Shown piece after piece: positions 6,379 through 14,628 of a stretch of DNA of 18,098 nt. Below the pieces are notes generated by a model that saw only the letters and a list, made by a program, of their open reading frames with translations, was not told the DNA's origin and made no database searches. The position numbers were made by a program, and so were the translations under genes. The stretch is from Ruminococcaceae bacterium UBA6842 (GTDB lineage Bacteria; Bacillota; Clostridia; Oscillospirales; Acutalibacteraceae), in contig DKDS01000045.1 in assembly GCA_002451855.1 (NCBI GenBank), forward strand, positions 23,863 through 41,960. Direction: 5' to 3'. How positions within the stretch are numbered: the first letter of the stretch is position 1; each line of letters begins with the position of its first letter.

Positions 6379-7641
6379 TCAATCTTTATCCGCTTTAAGC
6401 ACGGCTCCCAGCATTACCGTTGCTCCCTCGGTGCAGTGCCTGACCGAGGAAAACTCTGGCTCACAATGGGAAAGTCCGTCCTTAGACTGAACAAAGATCA
6501 TAGTTGTTGGCAACATATATGAGGCGAACTGCGCATCGTGACCGGCACCCGAATGAATTGACATATGCGGTATGCCGCATTCGGTTGCCGACTCCTCAAC
6601 ATAGCCGACAAGCCTTTTATCCCAGTAAACGGTATCTCTGTTCCAAGCCTTTGTGACCTCACATTTGCATCCTGCCCATTCCTTTTCGCCGCAGCTTTTT
6701 ACTACCGCAAGCACTTTAGCGAGCGCATCGGGGTCTTTGTGACGGACATCTATCGAAAAGTCAACATAGTCCGGCACACAAGTATGCACACAGGGGTGGC
6801 AGACAATCTCGCCGGTGGTATAAACAAGCTCCGGGATTGCAAGCTTATCTATCTCCTCGTGAAGATAGCAGAGTGCTTTTGAAGCGGCATACAAAGCGTC
6901 ACGGCGCTTCGGCATCGGGAAGGTGCCGGCGTGAACGGTTTGACCGTAGAATTTTACACGGTAGTTAAACATACCGAGAACGCAGTCTACAACGCCGATA
7001 TCCTTATTGTTATCCTCAAGGATAGGGCCTTGCTCTATGTGTGTTTCAAACATATACTGATATTTTTCGGGAGAAATGCGGTTCTTCCGCTCTCCCCTAA
7101 AACCCGATTTATCAAGCGCCTCACCGAATGTTTTTGTTGGGTCTGACATACTTTTGGTTGCAAGCATATCCTCGTATTTAAACTTTTGCCTAATATCTTC
7201 CGGTAGATAATCGTAGCAAACAATGCCCGAACACATCATAGCAGGCGGATAAAGTGAGCCTTCCTCGTTTGTCCATATCATTGCGGTAAGGGGGTGCTTA
7301 TGCGGTATATTCTGTTCAACTACGGTTTCAAGCACCTCCATAGCGGACATAACCCCCAGTATGCCGTCGTAATTACCGCCATTTTTAACCGAGTCTACAT
7401 GCGACGCCATTACTATCCGTTTAGCTTCAGGATCAGAGCCCGGAATTGTTGCGTACATATTCGCAACATCATCTGTTTCAATAGTTGCTCCTATCGCAGT
7501 CATCCGCTTTACAAATTCGTTACGGGCCTTAATTGCCGCATCCGACAGCGAATATCTTGTTATTCCGCCGTGGCCGGCATCGCCGTATTTTGAAAAGGTT
7601 TCTATTTTATCCTTCATTCGTTCTTCACTGCATTTATACAT
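6379..7641 (-). CDS. N-carbamoyl-beta-alanine/N-carbamoyl-amino-acid amidohydrolase, M20 family
   Basis: A 420-residue metal-dependent amidohydrolase of the hydantoinase/carbamoylase branch of M20 peptidases. Metal and catalytic positions are in place: H81 (ASHVDS), D92 (GGNYDG), E126-E127 (WTNEEGS), H201 (THIEQGP) and H392 (KDGLSH), plus the dimer-domain QTVHAGTFPM block. The reaction inferred from context is hydrolysis of N-carbamoyl-beta-alanine (from uracil) or N-carbamoyl-beta-aminoisobutyrate (from thymine) to the beta-amino acid, CO2 and ammonia. Allantoate or L-carbamoyl-amino-acid hydrolysis are family alternatives, but PreA and dihydropyrimidinase in the same operon favour the ureidopropionase role. 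It lies 16 bases after the unknown small gene. Confidence 0.9.
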   Translation of the reverse strand: MYKCSEERMKDKIETFSKYGDAGHGGITRYSLSDAAIKARNEFVKRMTAIGATIETDDVANMYATIPGSDPEAKRIVMASHVDSVKNGGNYDGILGVMSAMEVLETVVEQNIPHKHPLTAMIWTNEEGSLYPPAMMCSGIVCYDYLPEDIRQKFKYEDMLATKSMSDPTKTFGEALDKSGFRGERKNRISPEKYQYMFETHIEQGPILEDNNKDIGVVDCVLGMFNYRVKFYGQTVHAGTFPMPKRRDALYAASKALCYLHEEIDKLAIPELVYTTGEIVCHPCVHTCVPDYVDFSIDVRHKDPDALAKVLAVVKSCGEKEWAGCKCEVTKAWNRDTVYWDKRLVGYVEESATECGIPHMSIHSGAGHDAQFASYMLPTTMIFVQSKDGLSHCEPEFSSVRHCTEGATVMLGAVLKADKD

Positions 7642-7657
7642 AAGTTGTTCATCCCTT

Positions 7658-8053
7658 CTACATTTCTGTCGGTCTGCGGCATTCGTTTAAAAGCTTTATA
7701 ACATCTTTCTCTTCAACATTAAAAGCAACTGAGTCCGTTTCATTTTCGGTCTCAAATATGAGCATAAACCTGCCGTCCCAATCTGAAATTGCAACATCCG
7801 TTATATTTGAGCTAAGTCCCAGCTTTTCCCGAAGTCCATGGGCAGAATTTATAAACCCGTACACAACACCGCCCCAAGGCACCTTAAAGGTAAGCTTTTT
7901 TACCGTTTCGGGCTTTAAATGAAACACAAGCGGCACTTCCGAATATCCGGCGGGTACATTTCTTAAATTTGACGGCACTATACGGGTTTGCGATATGCTC
8001 AGGCAATCAAACAGATTTGCGTTTTTTATGTTATCGTAATGTCCGCCTGACAT
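7658..8053 (-). CDS. Unrecognised 131-residue protein in the pyrimidine operon
   Basis: I do not recognise this family. It is a soluble, mixed alpha/beta protein without signal peptide, membrane segment or metal-binding cysteine cluster. A central part reads VPWGGVVYGFINSAHGL, followed by an acidic, beta-rich stretch (VAISDWDGRFMLIFETEN) and a charged C-terminus. The ATG at 8051-8053 lies 5 bases beyond the aminotransferase stop, whose TGA is part of the AGAGGTGA ribosome binding site, so translation is coupled to the aminotransferase. An upstream GTG (8060-8062) is less well placed. Its location between the aminotransferase and amidohydrolase suggests a helper role in pyrimidine breakdown, such as binding an intermediate or regulating an enzyme; that is inference only. 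Confidence 0.75.
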   Translation of the reverse strand: MSGGHYDNIKNANLFDCLSISQTRIVPSNLRNVPAGYSEVPLVFHLKPETVKKLTFKVPWGGVVYGFINSAHGLREKLGLSSNITDVAISDWDGRFMLIFETENETDSVAFNVEEKDVIKLLNECRRPTEM

Positions 8054-8058
8054 ATCCG

Positions 8059-9390
8059 TCACCTCTTACCTATAATTTCATCCGCAATATAGAGCACCTC
8101 GTCAAGCTTTTTAAGTTCTTCCTTAATCTGCTCGGTTGTTATAATAAGCGGAGGTGCTACTATAATCATATTCTCGTGCGAATAGGTCATAAATCCTCGC
8201 TTTTTAAGCTCGCCAATAAGCTTGCCCATAATTCCGTCGGGGTCTTTTCCGTAAGGAACAAGGGGTTCTCTTGTTTCCTTATCCTTTACAAGCTCTACCG
8301 CCGAGAAAAGACCGATATACCGTACATCGCCGACGCTCGGGTGTGTTTTTTTCATTTCTTCAAGGCATTCGCCCAAAGCCTTACCCGATTTATTGACATT
8401 TTCAAGAATGTTTGCGTCTTTATAATAATTTAAGCATGCAACGCCGGCAGCACAGGCAAGCGGATGACCGCTGTAGGTAAGTCCGCAGGATAACAGGTGG
8501 TCATCGAAAAATGCCGCTATATCCTTTGACACGCAAACGCCGCCAAGCTGAACATAACCACAGGTAACGCCCTTTGCAAAGGAAACAATATCAGGCTTAA
8601 CACCGAAATTTTCGAACGCAAACATTTTGCCTGTTCTGCCCCAGCCTGCCATAACCTCGTCGCAGATCATCATAATGCCGAACTCGTCGCAAATAGCGCG
8701 GACGCCCTTTAAATACCCTTCGGGCGGAATGATTACGCCGTTAGAACCCGTAATGGTTTCCACAACTATTGCGGCTACGCTGTCGGGTCCTTCGTAAATA
8801 ACCTGTTCCCTGAGTTTTGCAACATAATAATCCGCTGCTGCCTTTTCGGAATCAAACTTAATTTTTTCTCTGTAAACATAAGGGTCAAAGAACTTTACAA
8901 AACCCGGAGCACCCGGTTCAAGCGGATAACGCCTCGGCTCTCCCGTAAGATTGCCGGCACCGTAGGTTGAGCCGTGGTAGCTTCTGTATCTTGAAAATAT
9001 TTTGTGACGGCCGGTATACATACGGGCGATTTTTACCGCATTTTCGTTTGCGTCCGCTCCGCCGTTTGTAAAGAACACCTTTGCCATATTATCAGGCATT
9101 AGGTCAACTATCATTTTGGCTAAGGTGCTTCTCGGCTCGCTTGCGTAAGACGGCGCTATGTAACAGTATTTTTCCGCCTGCTCCCGTATGGCGTCAATTA
9201 TCTGACGGTTTTTATGCCCCACATTAAGGTTTACAAGCTGGCTTGACATATCGGTATATCTGTTGCCGTCAAAGTCATACAAATATATACCCTCGGCGTC
9301 CTTAATGGGAAGCGGGTTAATTGCCGCCTGCTTTGACCAAGACTGTAAATTATACTTTTTATGATATTCTACAATAGTTTTTGCATCCAT
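8059..9390 (-). CDS. Class III PLP aminotransferase; likely beta-alanine aminotransferase
   Basis: A 443-residue fold-type I omega-aminotransferase. It has the cofactor-phosphate region TNGGADANENAVK, the YRSYHG segment, the ICDEV aspartate (D244) that contacts the pyridine nitrogen, GWGRTG, and the Schiff-base lysine in SFAKG (K273). In this operon it is best read as transferring the amino group of beta-alanine (or beta-aminoisobutyrate) to pyruvate or 2-oxoglutarate, giving malonate semialdehyde (or its methyl form) for the downstream dehydrogenase. The family also contains GABA and other omega-amino acid enzymes, so specificity is from context. It starts behind GGAGG, 15 bases after the PucR gene. 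Confidence 0.92.
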   Translation of the reverse strand: MDAKTIVEYHKKYNLQSWSKQAAINPLPIKDAEGIYLYDFDGNRYTDMSSQLVNLNVGHKNRQIIDAIREQAEKYCYIAPSYASEPRSTLAKMIVDLMPDNMAKVFFTNGGADANENAVKIARMYTGRHKIFSRYRSYHGSTYGAGNLTGEPRRYPLEPGAPGFVKFFDPYVYREKIKFDSEKAAADYYVAKLREQVIYEGPDSVAAIVVETITGSNGVIIPPEGYLKGVRAICDEFGIMMICDEVMAGWGRTGKMFAFENFGVKPDIVSFAKGVTCGYVQLGGVCVSKDIAAFFDDHLLSCGLTYSGHPLACAAGVACLNYYKDANILENVNKSGKALGECLEEMKKTHPSVGDVRYIGLFSAVELVKDKETREPLVPYGKDPDGIMGKLIGELKKRGFMTYSHENMIIVAPPLIITTEQIKEELKKLDEVLYIADEIIGKR

Positions 9391-9405
9391 TTTAAATTGC
9401 CTCCG

Positions 9406-10572
9406 TTAAATAAACTTAATTAAATCTTTAATTTTAAATGCCAATACAAGCTCAGCCTTTTTCTTTTCGGTAAGCGTACTGCCCAAAAGGTCCCTTATTT
9501 GTTTTATGCGGTTGTTTACGGTATTTCGGTGAACTCCGCTTTTCTCCGCCACTGCGTTAACACTGCAATCGCACTCTATATAAAGCTTTAAAAGCTCGGT
9601 GCAGTCGGTGTTATTTTCCTCGTCATAACGAATAATCGCGCTCAGAATCTCATTTGCGTAAGTTTCTAATACGGCTTTATCCTCAACCGCAAGTATAAGA
9701 CGGTTTACGCCTATATCGTCATATCTTGTCGCCGCAGAGCCTTCGTATTTTGCCGTAACAAGCGCAGCATTCGAATGTTTATAAAGATAAGGTACGGAAA
9801 GATAACCTGCCCCATCGTCCGAAATGCCTATTTTATAGCTTGTTTTGCTTTGCCTGAAAGCCTTTTCAAGCGCCGCAAGTATTCGTTCAACGCAATGCTC
9901 CGGACACCGTTGTTTTACAACAATAAGGCGTGAGGTATATATAAACATTGCCGCCGGCGAATCAGATCTTGCAAAAATACACCATAACAGCATCTTGTTT
10001 TTTGAATAGAGCGGCGATGTTATTTCCTTGCCGTCGGCACCGTAAAATGTAATGGCAAATACTCTGTAACGCTCTGCGGCGTTAAAGCCGTTCTTTTGCA
10101 TTGCGGGCAAGTATTCCTCTTCCTTTTCGGGTGCGAAAATAAGATTTTTAAACGCCTGCATAAGACTCATTTCCGCTTTTTCGTTTTCAATTATTCTGCC
10201 GCAAAAATCATAAGAAATATCAATTATATGTACCTTCCACGGCAAGGTGAAAACCGGAAAATCGTTTTCGTTTGCAAAGCTTATAACATCGGGCGGTATT
10301 CTTTTGATATACGGTCCTATATTGAACACAACCCCTGCGGCGCCGTGCGCATAAAGATTACGGGTAAACTCAAGCATACGGTCGTCACTTTCGATATGGC
10401 CTATACCCGTTGTAAAGATAAGCTCGCCGCCGTGCAGAAAGTCGGGGACCTCTCTGTCCTCCACCATATGAACCCATCTGACGGTGTTTTCTATACCGTT
10501 TTTGCCCGCAACAAGCTCCATATCGTATTTTGACTTTGCGTCCTCGCAAAGCTTCAGCATGGTTATCGCCAT
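9406..10572 (-). CDS. PucR-family transcriptional regulator
   Basis: A 388-residue regulator. Residues about 5-120 form the PucR N-terminal domain (LCEDAKSKYDMELVAG, then VRWVHMVEDREVPDFLHGGE), followed by a GGDEF-like CdaR middle region and a C-terminal PucR helix-turn-helix (SVNAVAEKSGVHRNTVNNRI, about residues 340-360). PucR is known in Bacillus as the regulator of purine degradation; related proteins govern other nitrogen-compound catabolism. Being inside the operon between preA and the aminotransferase, it most likely controls this pyrimidine cluster, probably sensing a pathway metabolite. The binding site is not proven; the inverted repeat over the operon's -35 (17149-17173) is a candidate. 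ATG 10572 follows GGGGTGA. Confidence 0.9.
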   Translation of the reverse strand: MAITMLKLCEDAKSKYDMELVAGKNGIENTVRWVHMVEDREVPDFLHGGELIFTTGIGHIESDDRMLEFTRNLYAHGAAGVVFNIGPYIKRIPPDVISFANENDFPVFTLPWKVHIIDISYDFCGRIIENEKAEMSLMQAFKNLIFAPEKEEEYLPAMQKNGFNAAERYRVFAITFYGADGKEITSPLYSKNKMLLWCIFARSDSPAAMFIYTSRLIVVKQRCPEHCVERILAALEKAFRQSKTSYKIGISDDGAGYLSVPYLYKHSNAALVTAKYEGSAATRYDDIGVNRLILAVEDKAVLETYANEILSAIIRYDEENNTDCTELLKLYIECDCSVNAVAEKSGVHRNTVNNRIKQIRDLLGSTLTEKKKAELVLAFKIKDLIKFI

Positions 10573-10591
10573 TTTGCGTCACCCCACATTT

Positions 10592-12067
10592 TTAATATCC
10601 GCTTGCCTTTAGCTCCATTCTTTTTGACTGACCTATACATCCGAGAGGACATACAAGCGCGCACAGCTGACAGCCGACACATTTTCTCGGGTCAAGCCTT
10701 GGCTTAAGCGTTTCATCGCTAAGCGTCAGAGCTTGATGCCCCGCGTCGTGACAGGAAATCATACATCTTCCGCAGCCCACACATTTACTTTTGTTGAAGG
10801 AAGGATAAACGATACTGTTGCGGTCAAGCTTATCGGCGGAAACTATTTCACCAAGCGCTGTACCGACAAAATCAGAAAGCTTTTCATAACCGTTTTCGGA
10901 AAGGAAAAGTGATAAGCCGCTCAATAAATCGTCTATGATACGGTATCCGTACTGCATAACCGCTGTGGTTACCTGAACACTTCCGCAGCCGAGCGCCATA
11001 AACTCCGCCGCATCGTGCCAAGTCTCAATTCCGCCCATACCGCTTATCGGTATATCCTTCAATTCGGCGTTGTGCTTCATATCGCTTATAAACCTGAGCG
11101 CAATCGGTTTAACGGCTTTCCCGGAATAACCCGAAACGGCGCTTTCGCCCGATACATCCATTCTCGGTTTTTTGCAGTCTAAAGTCAGTCCCGTTATACT
11201 TTTGACCGTGTTTATTGCCGCAATTCCGTCCGCTCCTGCTCTTACCGCGGCTATTGCCGGTATTTCCATATGCCCGATGTTAGGCGTCATTTTTGCAAGC
11301 ACCGGCAAGTTTGTGCCTCTTTTTACCGCCGCCGTATACCGAGCCACAAGCTCCGGGTCTTGTCCGACATCGGAGCCAAGCCCCTTGCCGCACATTTGAG
11401 GACAGCTGAAATTGCATTCGATAATATCAGCCTTAGCTTCGGTTACAAGTTCGGCCAATCTCGTCCATTCCTTTTCGTCCCTTCCCATAATCGACGCTAC
11501 TATAACCTTATTCGGAAACTCTTCTTTAAGCCGTTTTAAATCCTTTAAATTTTCGCTTAAATCATGGTCGGAAATCTGCTCTAAGTTTTTAAAGCCGATA
11601 AACGGTGTGCTTTCCTTGTTTAAAACATCAAATCTCGGAGAAACCTCACGAGGCTTTAAAAAGCCTATTGTTTTAAACGCCGCACCCGCCCAGCCGGCTT
11701 TGAATGCGCTGGCGCACATTTCATAGCTGCCGGCAACGATCGAGGAAGAAAGAATAAACGGATTTTCAAAATGAACTCCCAAAAAATCTATGGATAAATC
11801 CTTCAATTCTGTTTTTTTGCATTCGGGCAGCATTTTAACCATTTTTCTGATTCTTATGGGCTCGTCATAATGTATACAGGCGCTTTCGCAGTCTCCCCGA
11901 CAGTTACTGCAAACCAACTTATTAACAAGGGTTGCGGCGTTTTCGCTGTTTTCAAAAAAAACGGAGCGTATCATTTCAGCCGGTTTATATCCGTTTTTGC
12001 ACGCTTTGTCGCAAACGCCATCGGCGCATAAAAGACATCTTGCGGCTTCTTTATTTATATCAAGCAT
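10592..12067 (-). CDS. preA: Dihydropyrimidine dehydrogenase, PreA type, with extra N-terminal Fe-S domain
   Basis: A 491-residue enzyme for uracil/thymine reduction to the 5,6-dihydro form. The FMN-binding dihydroorotate-dehydrogenase-like barrel (about 85-410) has IECNFSCPQ, GSDVGQDPELV, LAKMTPNIG, GADGIAAINT, SGYSGKAVKPIALRF and GGIETWHDAAEF, all much like E. coli PreA. The C-terminus is a two-cluster ferredoxin domain (C429, C432, C435, C439; C463, C466, C469, C473). Unlike the roughly 410-residue E. coli PreA, about 75 extra residues precede the barrel: CLLCADGVCDKAC and CSNCRGDCESAC, eight cysteines as in the alpha-helical Fe-S domain of PreT and GltD. No PreT gene is in the window. The gene follows dihydropyrimidinase by 36 bases and starts behind GAAGGTGA. 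Confidence 0.93.
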   Translation of the reverse strand: MLDINKEAARCLLCADGVCDKACKNGYKPAEMIRSVFFENSENAATLVNKLVCSNCRGDCESACIHYDEPIRIRKMVKMLPECKKTELKDLSIDFLGVHFENPFILSSSIVAGSYEMCASAFKAGWAGAAFKTIGFLKPREVSPRFDVLNKESTPFIGFKNLEQISDHDLSENLKDLKRLKEEFPNKVIVASIMGRDEKEWTRLAELVTEAKADIIECNFSCPQMCGKGLGSDVGQDPELVARYTAAVKRGTNLPVLAKMTPNIGHMEIPAIAAVRAGADGIAAINTVKSITGLTLDCKKPRMDVSGESAVSGYSGKAVKPIALRFISDMKHNAELKDIPISGMGGIETWHDAAEFMALGCGSVQVTTAVMQYGYRIIDDLLSGLSLFLSENGYEKLSDFVGTALGEIVSADKLDRNSIVYPSFNKSKCVGCGRCMISCHDAGHQALTLSDETLKPRLDPRKCVGCQLCALVCPLGCIGQSKRMELKASGY

Positions 12068-12103
12068 TGTTTCACCTTCTTAAAACAAAATGTAGAGGTT
12101 AAA

Positions 12104-13459
12104 TTATTTAAGCGAGCATTTGACAAATTTGCCCCAGCCTTTTTCGCCTTTAAATTCGCCTTTATCAAATACAAGGCGTCCTCTTGAATAGGTCTTTTCG
12201 GGATAGCCCTTAAGCTTTACACCCTCCCAAATTGTGTGGTCACAGTCGGAATGCATTTTATCGTTTGTTATAGTGAAATCAAGGGTAGGATCGTAAATTA
12301 CAATATCCGCATCCTTACCTACCGCAAGCGAGCCTTTGTTTTTACATCCGAATATTTTTGCCGGATTTGCCGCACACAGCTCAACTGCCTTCGGGAAACT
12401 TATTTCACCCTTGTTTGCCGCCGAAAGCATATACGGATACATATTTTCAATCCCTGCGCAACCGTTGGGAATTTTTGAAAAATCATCCTTTCCCCAATCC
12501 TTTTCGTAGGATTGGAACGGGCAGTGGTCGGTCGCTATTGTTGCAATGTCGCCCCTCTTTATTGCCTGCCACAGGGCTTTTCGGCTTTCCTCACCCTTCA
12601 TAGGCGGCGAGCATACAAAGTTTCTGCCGTCCTCCCGTTTATACACATCACAGGTGAATTCAAGATACTGCGGACAGGTCTCGGCGTATATCTCATAGCC
12701 TTCGTCACGGGCTTTCGTCACTGCCTCAACACCCTGTTTGTTCGCAAGATGAACGATGTAAAGCGGAGCGTTAAGCGATTTTGCCCACTGGATTGCCCGT
12801 TCGTCCGCCTCGGCTTCAACAAATTCAGGTCTTGAAAGGTAATGATACCATGCACTTGTCTTGCCTTCGGAAAGGAATTTTTTTGTAAACATATTGACCA
12901 TTTCGTTGTTCTCTGCATGAACCTCAATGAGTGCGCCTGCGCTTTTAGCCTTTTCAAGCACCTGATAGAAAACACCGTCCTTAACGCCGAAATCGTATAC
13001 CATAAACACCTTGAAGGAGGGAACTCCGTATTCGACAGCCTCGTCTATTGAATTGATGAGATCTCCGCTTACATCTTTAATCGCAACATGGTAAGCGTAA
13101 TCAACTGCCGCCACCGGCTTGCAAAGCTTGTCACGGCGTTTAACCGCTTCAACCATTGTTTCGCCGAAATCCTGCAAAACAAAATCAAATACCGTTGTGG
13201 TACCGCCGCAGGCGGCAGCCCTTGTGCCGGCAAAATAATCGTCGGACGATATTGTCCCGCCGAACGGCATTGCAAGGTGCGTGTGTGCGTCAATAGCACC
13301 GGGGAGTACAAGCTTTCCTTCCGCATTTACGATTTCCGTGCCGCCTTCGGGTTCAATATTTCCAGCAACAGCGATAATCTTGCCGTCCTTTACCGCAATA
13401 TCCGCCTTAAACATTTCGGAATCCGTAACGACCGTTCCGTTTTTAATAAGCAGATCCAT
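12104..13459 (-). CDS. hydA: Dihydropyrimidinase (D-hydantoinase)
   Basis: A 451-residue amidohydrolase-superfamily enzyme that opens the ring of dihydrouracil or dihydrothymine (and hydantoins) to the N-carbamoyl-beta-amino acid. The two-metal site is complete: H59 and H61 (DAHTHLAMPF), the carboxylated lysine K150 (SFKVFMVY), H181 (EVHAEN), H237 (YIVHLA) and D311 (ATDHCPF). The GAIDAHTH start and CSPPMK loop are typical of dihydropyrimidinase and differ from dihydroorotase and allantoinase. It is the first catabolic gene after the transporter genes, separated from them by a 65-base gap with a perfect 14-bp hairpin, and stands just ahead of preA. The start ATG at 13457-13459 follows AAAGGA. 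Confidence 0.93.
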   Translation of the reverse strand: MDLLIKNGTVVTDSEMFKADIAVKDGKIIAVAGNIEPEGGTEIVNAEGKLVLPGAIDAHTHLAMPFGGTISSDDYFAGTRAAACGGTTTVFDFVLQDFGETMVEAVKRRDKLCKPVAAVDYAYHVAIKDVSGDLINSIDEAVEYGVPSFKVFMVYDFGVKDGVFYQVLEKAKSAGALIEVHAENNEMVNMFTKKFLSEGKTSAWYHYLSRPEFVEAEADERAIQWAKSLNAPLYIVHLANKQGVEAVTKARDEGYEIYAETCPQYLEFTCDVYKREDGRNFVCSPPMKGEESRKALWQAIKRGDIATIATDHCPFQSYEKDWGKDDFSKIPNGCAGIENMYPYMLSAANKGEISFPKAVELCAANPAKIFGCKNKGSLAVGKDADIVIYDPTLDFTITNDKMHSDCDHTIWEGVKLKGYPEKTYSRGRLVFDKGEFKGEKGWGKFVKCSLK

Positions 13460-13485
13460 AAAACCATATCCTTTCGTTGAACTCC

Positions 13486-13519
13486 TTGGGTTAGCACGGT
13501 TTTCACCGTGTTAACCCAA
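13486..13519 (-). other. Perfect 14-bp stem-loop between transporter and enzyme genes
   Basis: Arms TTGGGTTAACACGG and CCGTGCTAACCCAA (minus strand) pair over 14 bp, one G-U, with a 6-base loop. No T-run follows, so it is not a standard terminator. It sits between the stop of the binding-protein gene and the dihydropyrimidinase start, with an AAGGAG just after it. It could protect the transporter mRNA or set different expression levels for the two halves of the operon. Confidence 0.7.
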
Positions 13520-13524
13520 ATATC

Positions 13525-14586
13525 TTACTTTTTGTAAACCAGTACAAGACCGGAACGCTGATATATTTGTGCCACATCAACAAGGTCCATTCCGCCGGCA
13601 TTTGCGGTGATAAGGTTTGAAACCCACGTTACACCGAAATCAACCGTGCCGCCTGCAACCGCCGTTGTTTCGCCGATATCTCCGCCGCCGGGGGTGATAG
13701 TAACATTAAGTCCAACTTCATCGTAATAGCCTTTAACCTTTGCAACATAATAGCCCATAAACTGCGCCTGCGGCAGCCATTTAAGCTGAATTGAAACATT
13801 CTTTTTTTCGGGGGCTCCGAGGTCGCCTGTAAGGAACGAGGCGTTTCTTATGTCATCAAGCGTAAGGCTCGAAAGCTTTGCGGAAGCCGTGCTATCGTCA
13901 AGCTTTATGTATTTCTTCGCAAGGTCAAGCGTTTGCTGTAATGCTTCATCGTCCATATGTCCGTAATCTGTAACGGTATTTCCCTTAGTATCTGTCTGAA
14001 CAAGCTTTACAACCTCTTTTGCCATATAAGCCTGATGAGCCGAAGAAACCGAGGAACCTGCTTTGTAAACTATTTCCGCCGCCTCGTCAGGGTGTTCACA
14101 TGCGTATTCCCACCCTTTAAGAGAAGCCGAAACAAATGCGCGTACCGTGTTGGGATTTTTTGCCGCAAAATCCTTGGTACAGAAAATCATATCCTCAAGC
14201 ATTGCGACGCCCTGATCGTTCATGTCTATCGTGCCGACAGTGTCGCCGTAGCCGTAGCCGCCGTCATAATCGTTTTTAACAAGACCGAGCTCGTTATATG
14301 TCATAGCCGATGCCAAAGTAATAGCGTCGGTATCAAACTGGTCCATGGTAAAATCCATACTTACATAATCGGTAGGCTGTCCGTACTTTGCAAGCAACGC
14401 CTGAATTTCATACTCGTTGCCGAGTCCCCAGTTTCCTACCATTCCCGCCTTCGCTGCGGAAACAATTCTTTCCTCGTCTGTCATATCGGCTCCGGACGAG
14501 ACTTCCTTACCCTTACTTCCGCATCCCGCAAAGGAAAGCGTAAGTAAAGCCGATAAAGCAATCGCTGCAAATTTTCTCATTTTCAT
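13525..14586 (-). CDS. ABC transporter substrate-binding lipoprotein, NMT1/THI5 type, apparently circularly permuted
   Basis: A 353-residue extracytoplasmic lipoprotein: a short basic N-terminus and hydrophobic core end in FAGC, with C22 as the lipidation site. Family features are clear but in the wrong order. Residues about 50-260 (VGNWGLGNEYE, FTMDQF, ASAMTYNELG, MNDQGVAMLED, SLKGWEYA, GSSVSSAHQ, LTLDDIRN) correspond to the usual C-terminal two thirds of ThiY/SsuA-type proteins. Residues about 263-353 (SIQLKWLPQAQFMGYYVAK, PGGGDIGET, TVDFGVTWVSN, AQIYQRSGLVLVYK) are normally the mature N-terminus. One open frame, no stop. The ATG at 14584-14586 lies 7 bases after GGAGGT. With neighbouring permeases and ATPase it forms an importer, presumably for a pyrimidine or related ring compound, since the family includes HMP-type pyrimidine binders; substrate is inferred. 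Confidence 0.9.
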   Translation of the reverse strand: MKMRKFAAIALSALLTLSFAGCGSKGKEVSSGADMTDEERIVSAAKAGMVGNWGLGNEYEIQALLAKYGQPTDYVSMDFTMDQFDTDAITLASAMTYNELGLVKNDYDGGYGYGDTVGTIDMNDQGVAMLEDMIFCTKDFAAKNPNTVRAFVSASLKGWEYACEHPDEAAEIVYKAGSSVSSAHQAYMAKEVVKLVQTDTKGNTVTDYGHMDDEALQQTLDLAKKYIKLDDSTASAKLSSLTLDDIRNASFLTGDLGAPEKKNVSIQLKWLPQAQFMGYYVAKVKGYYDEVGLNVTITPGGGDIGETTAVAGGTVDFGVTWVSNLITANAGGMDLVDVAQIYQRSGLVLVYKK

Positions 14587-14628
14587 TTCAATTACCTCCA
14601 ATATATGCAATTTATATAATAAAAAAGC

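Noticed and set aside
10592..12067. The animal enzyme's catalytic cysteine motif (ACGQD) reads DVGQD here.
   Set aside because: As I recall it, E. coli PreA has the same GSDVGQ sequence, so this is normal for bacterial PreA and not a lost active site.
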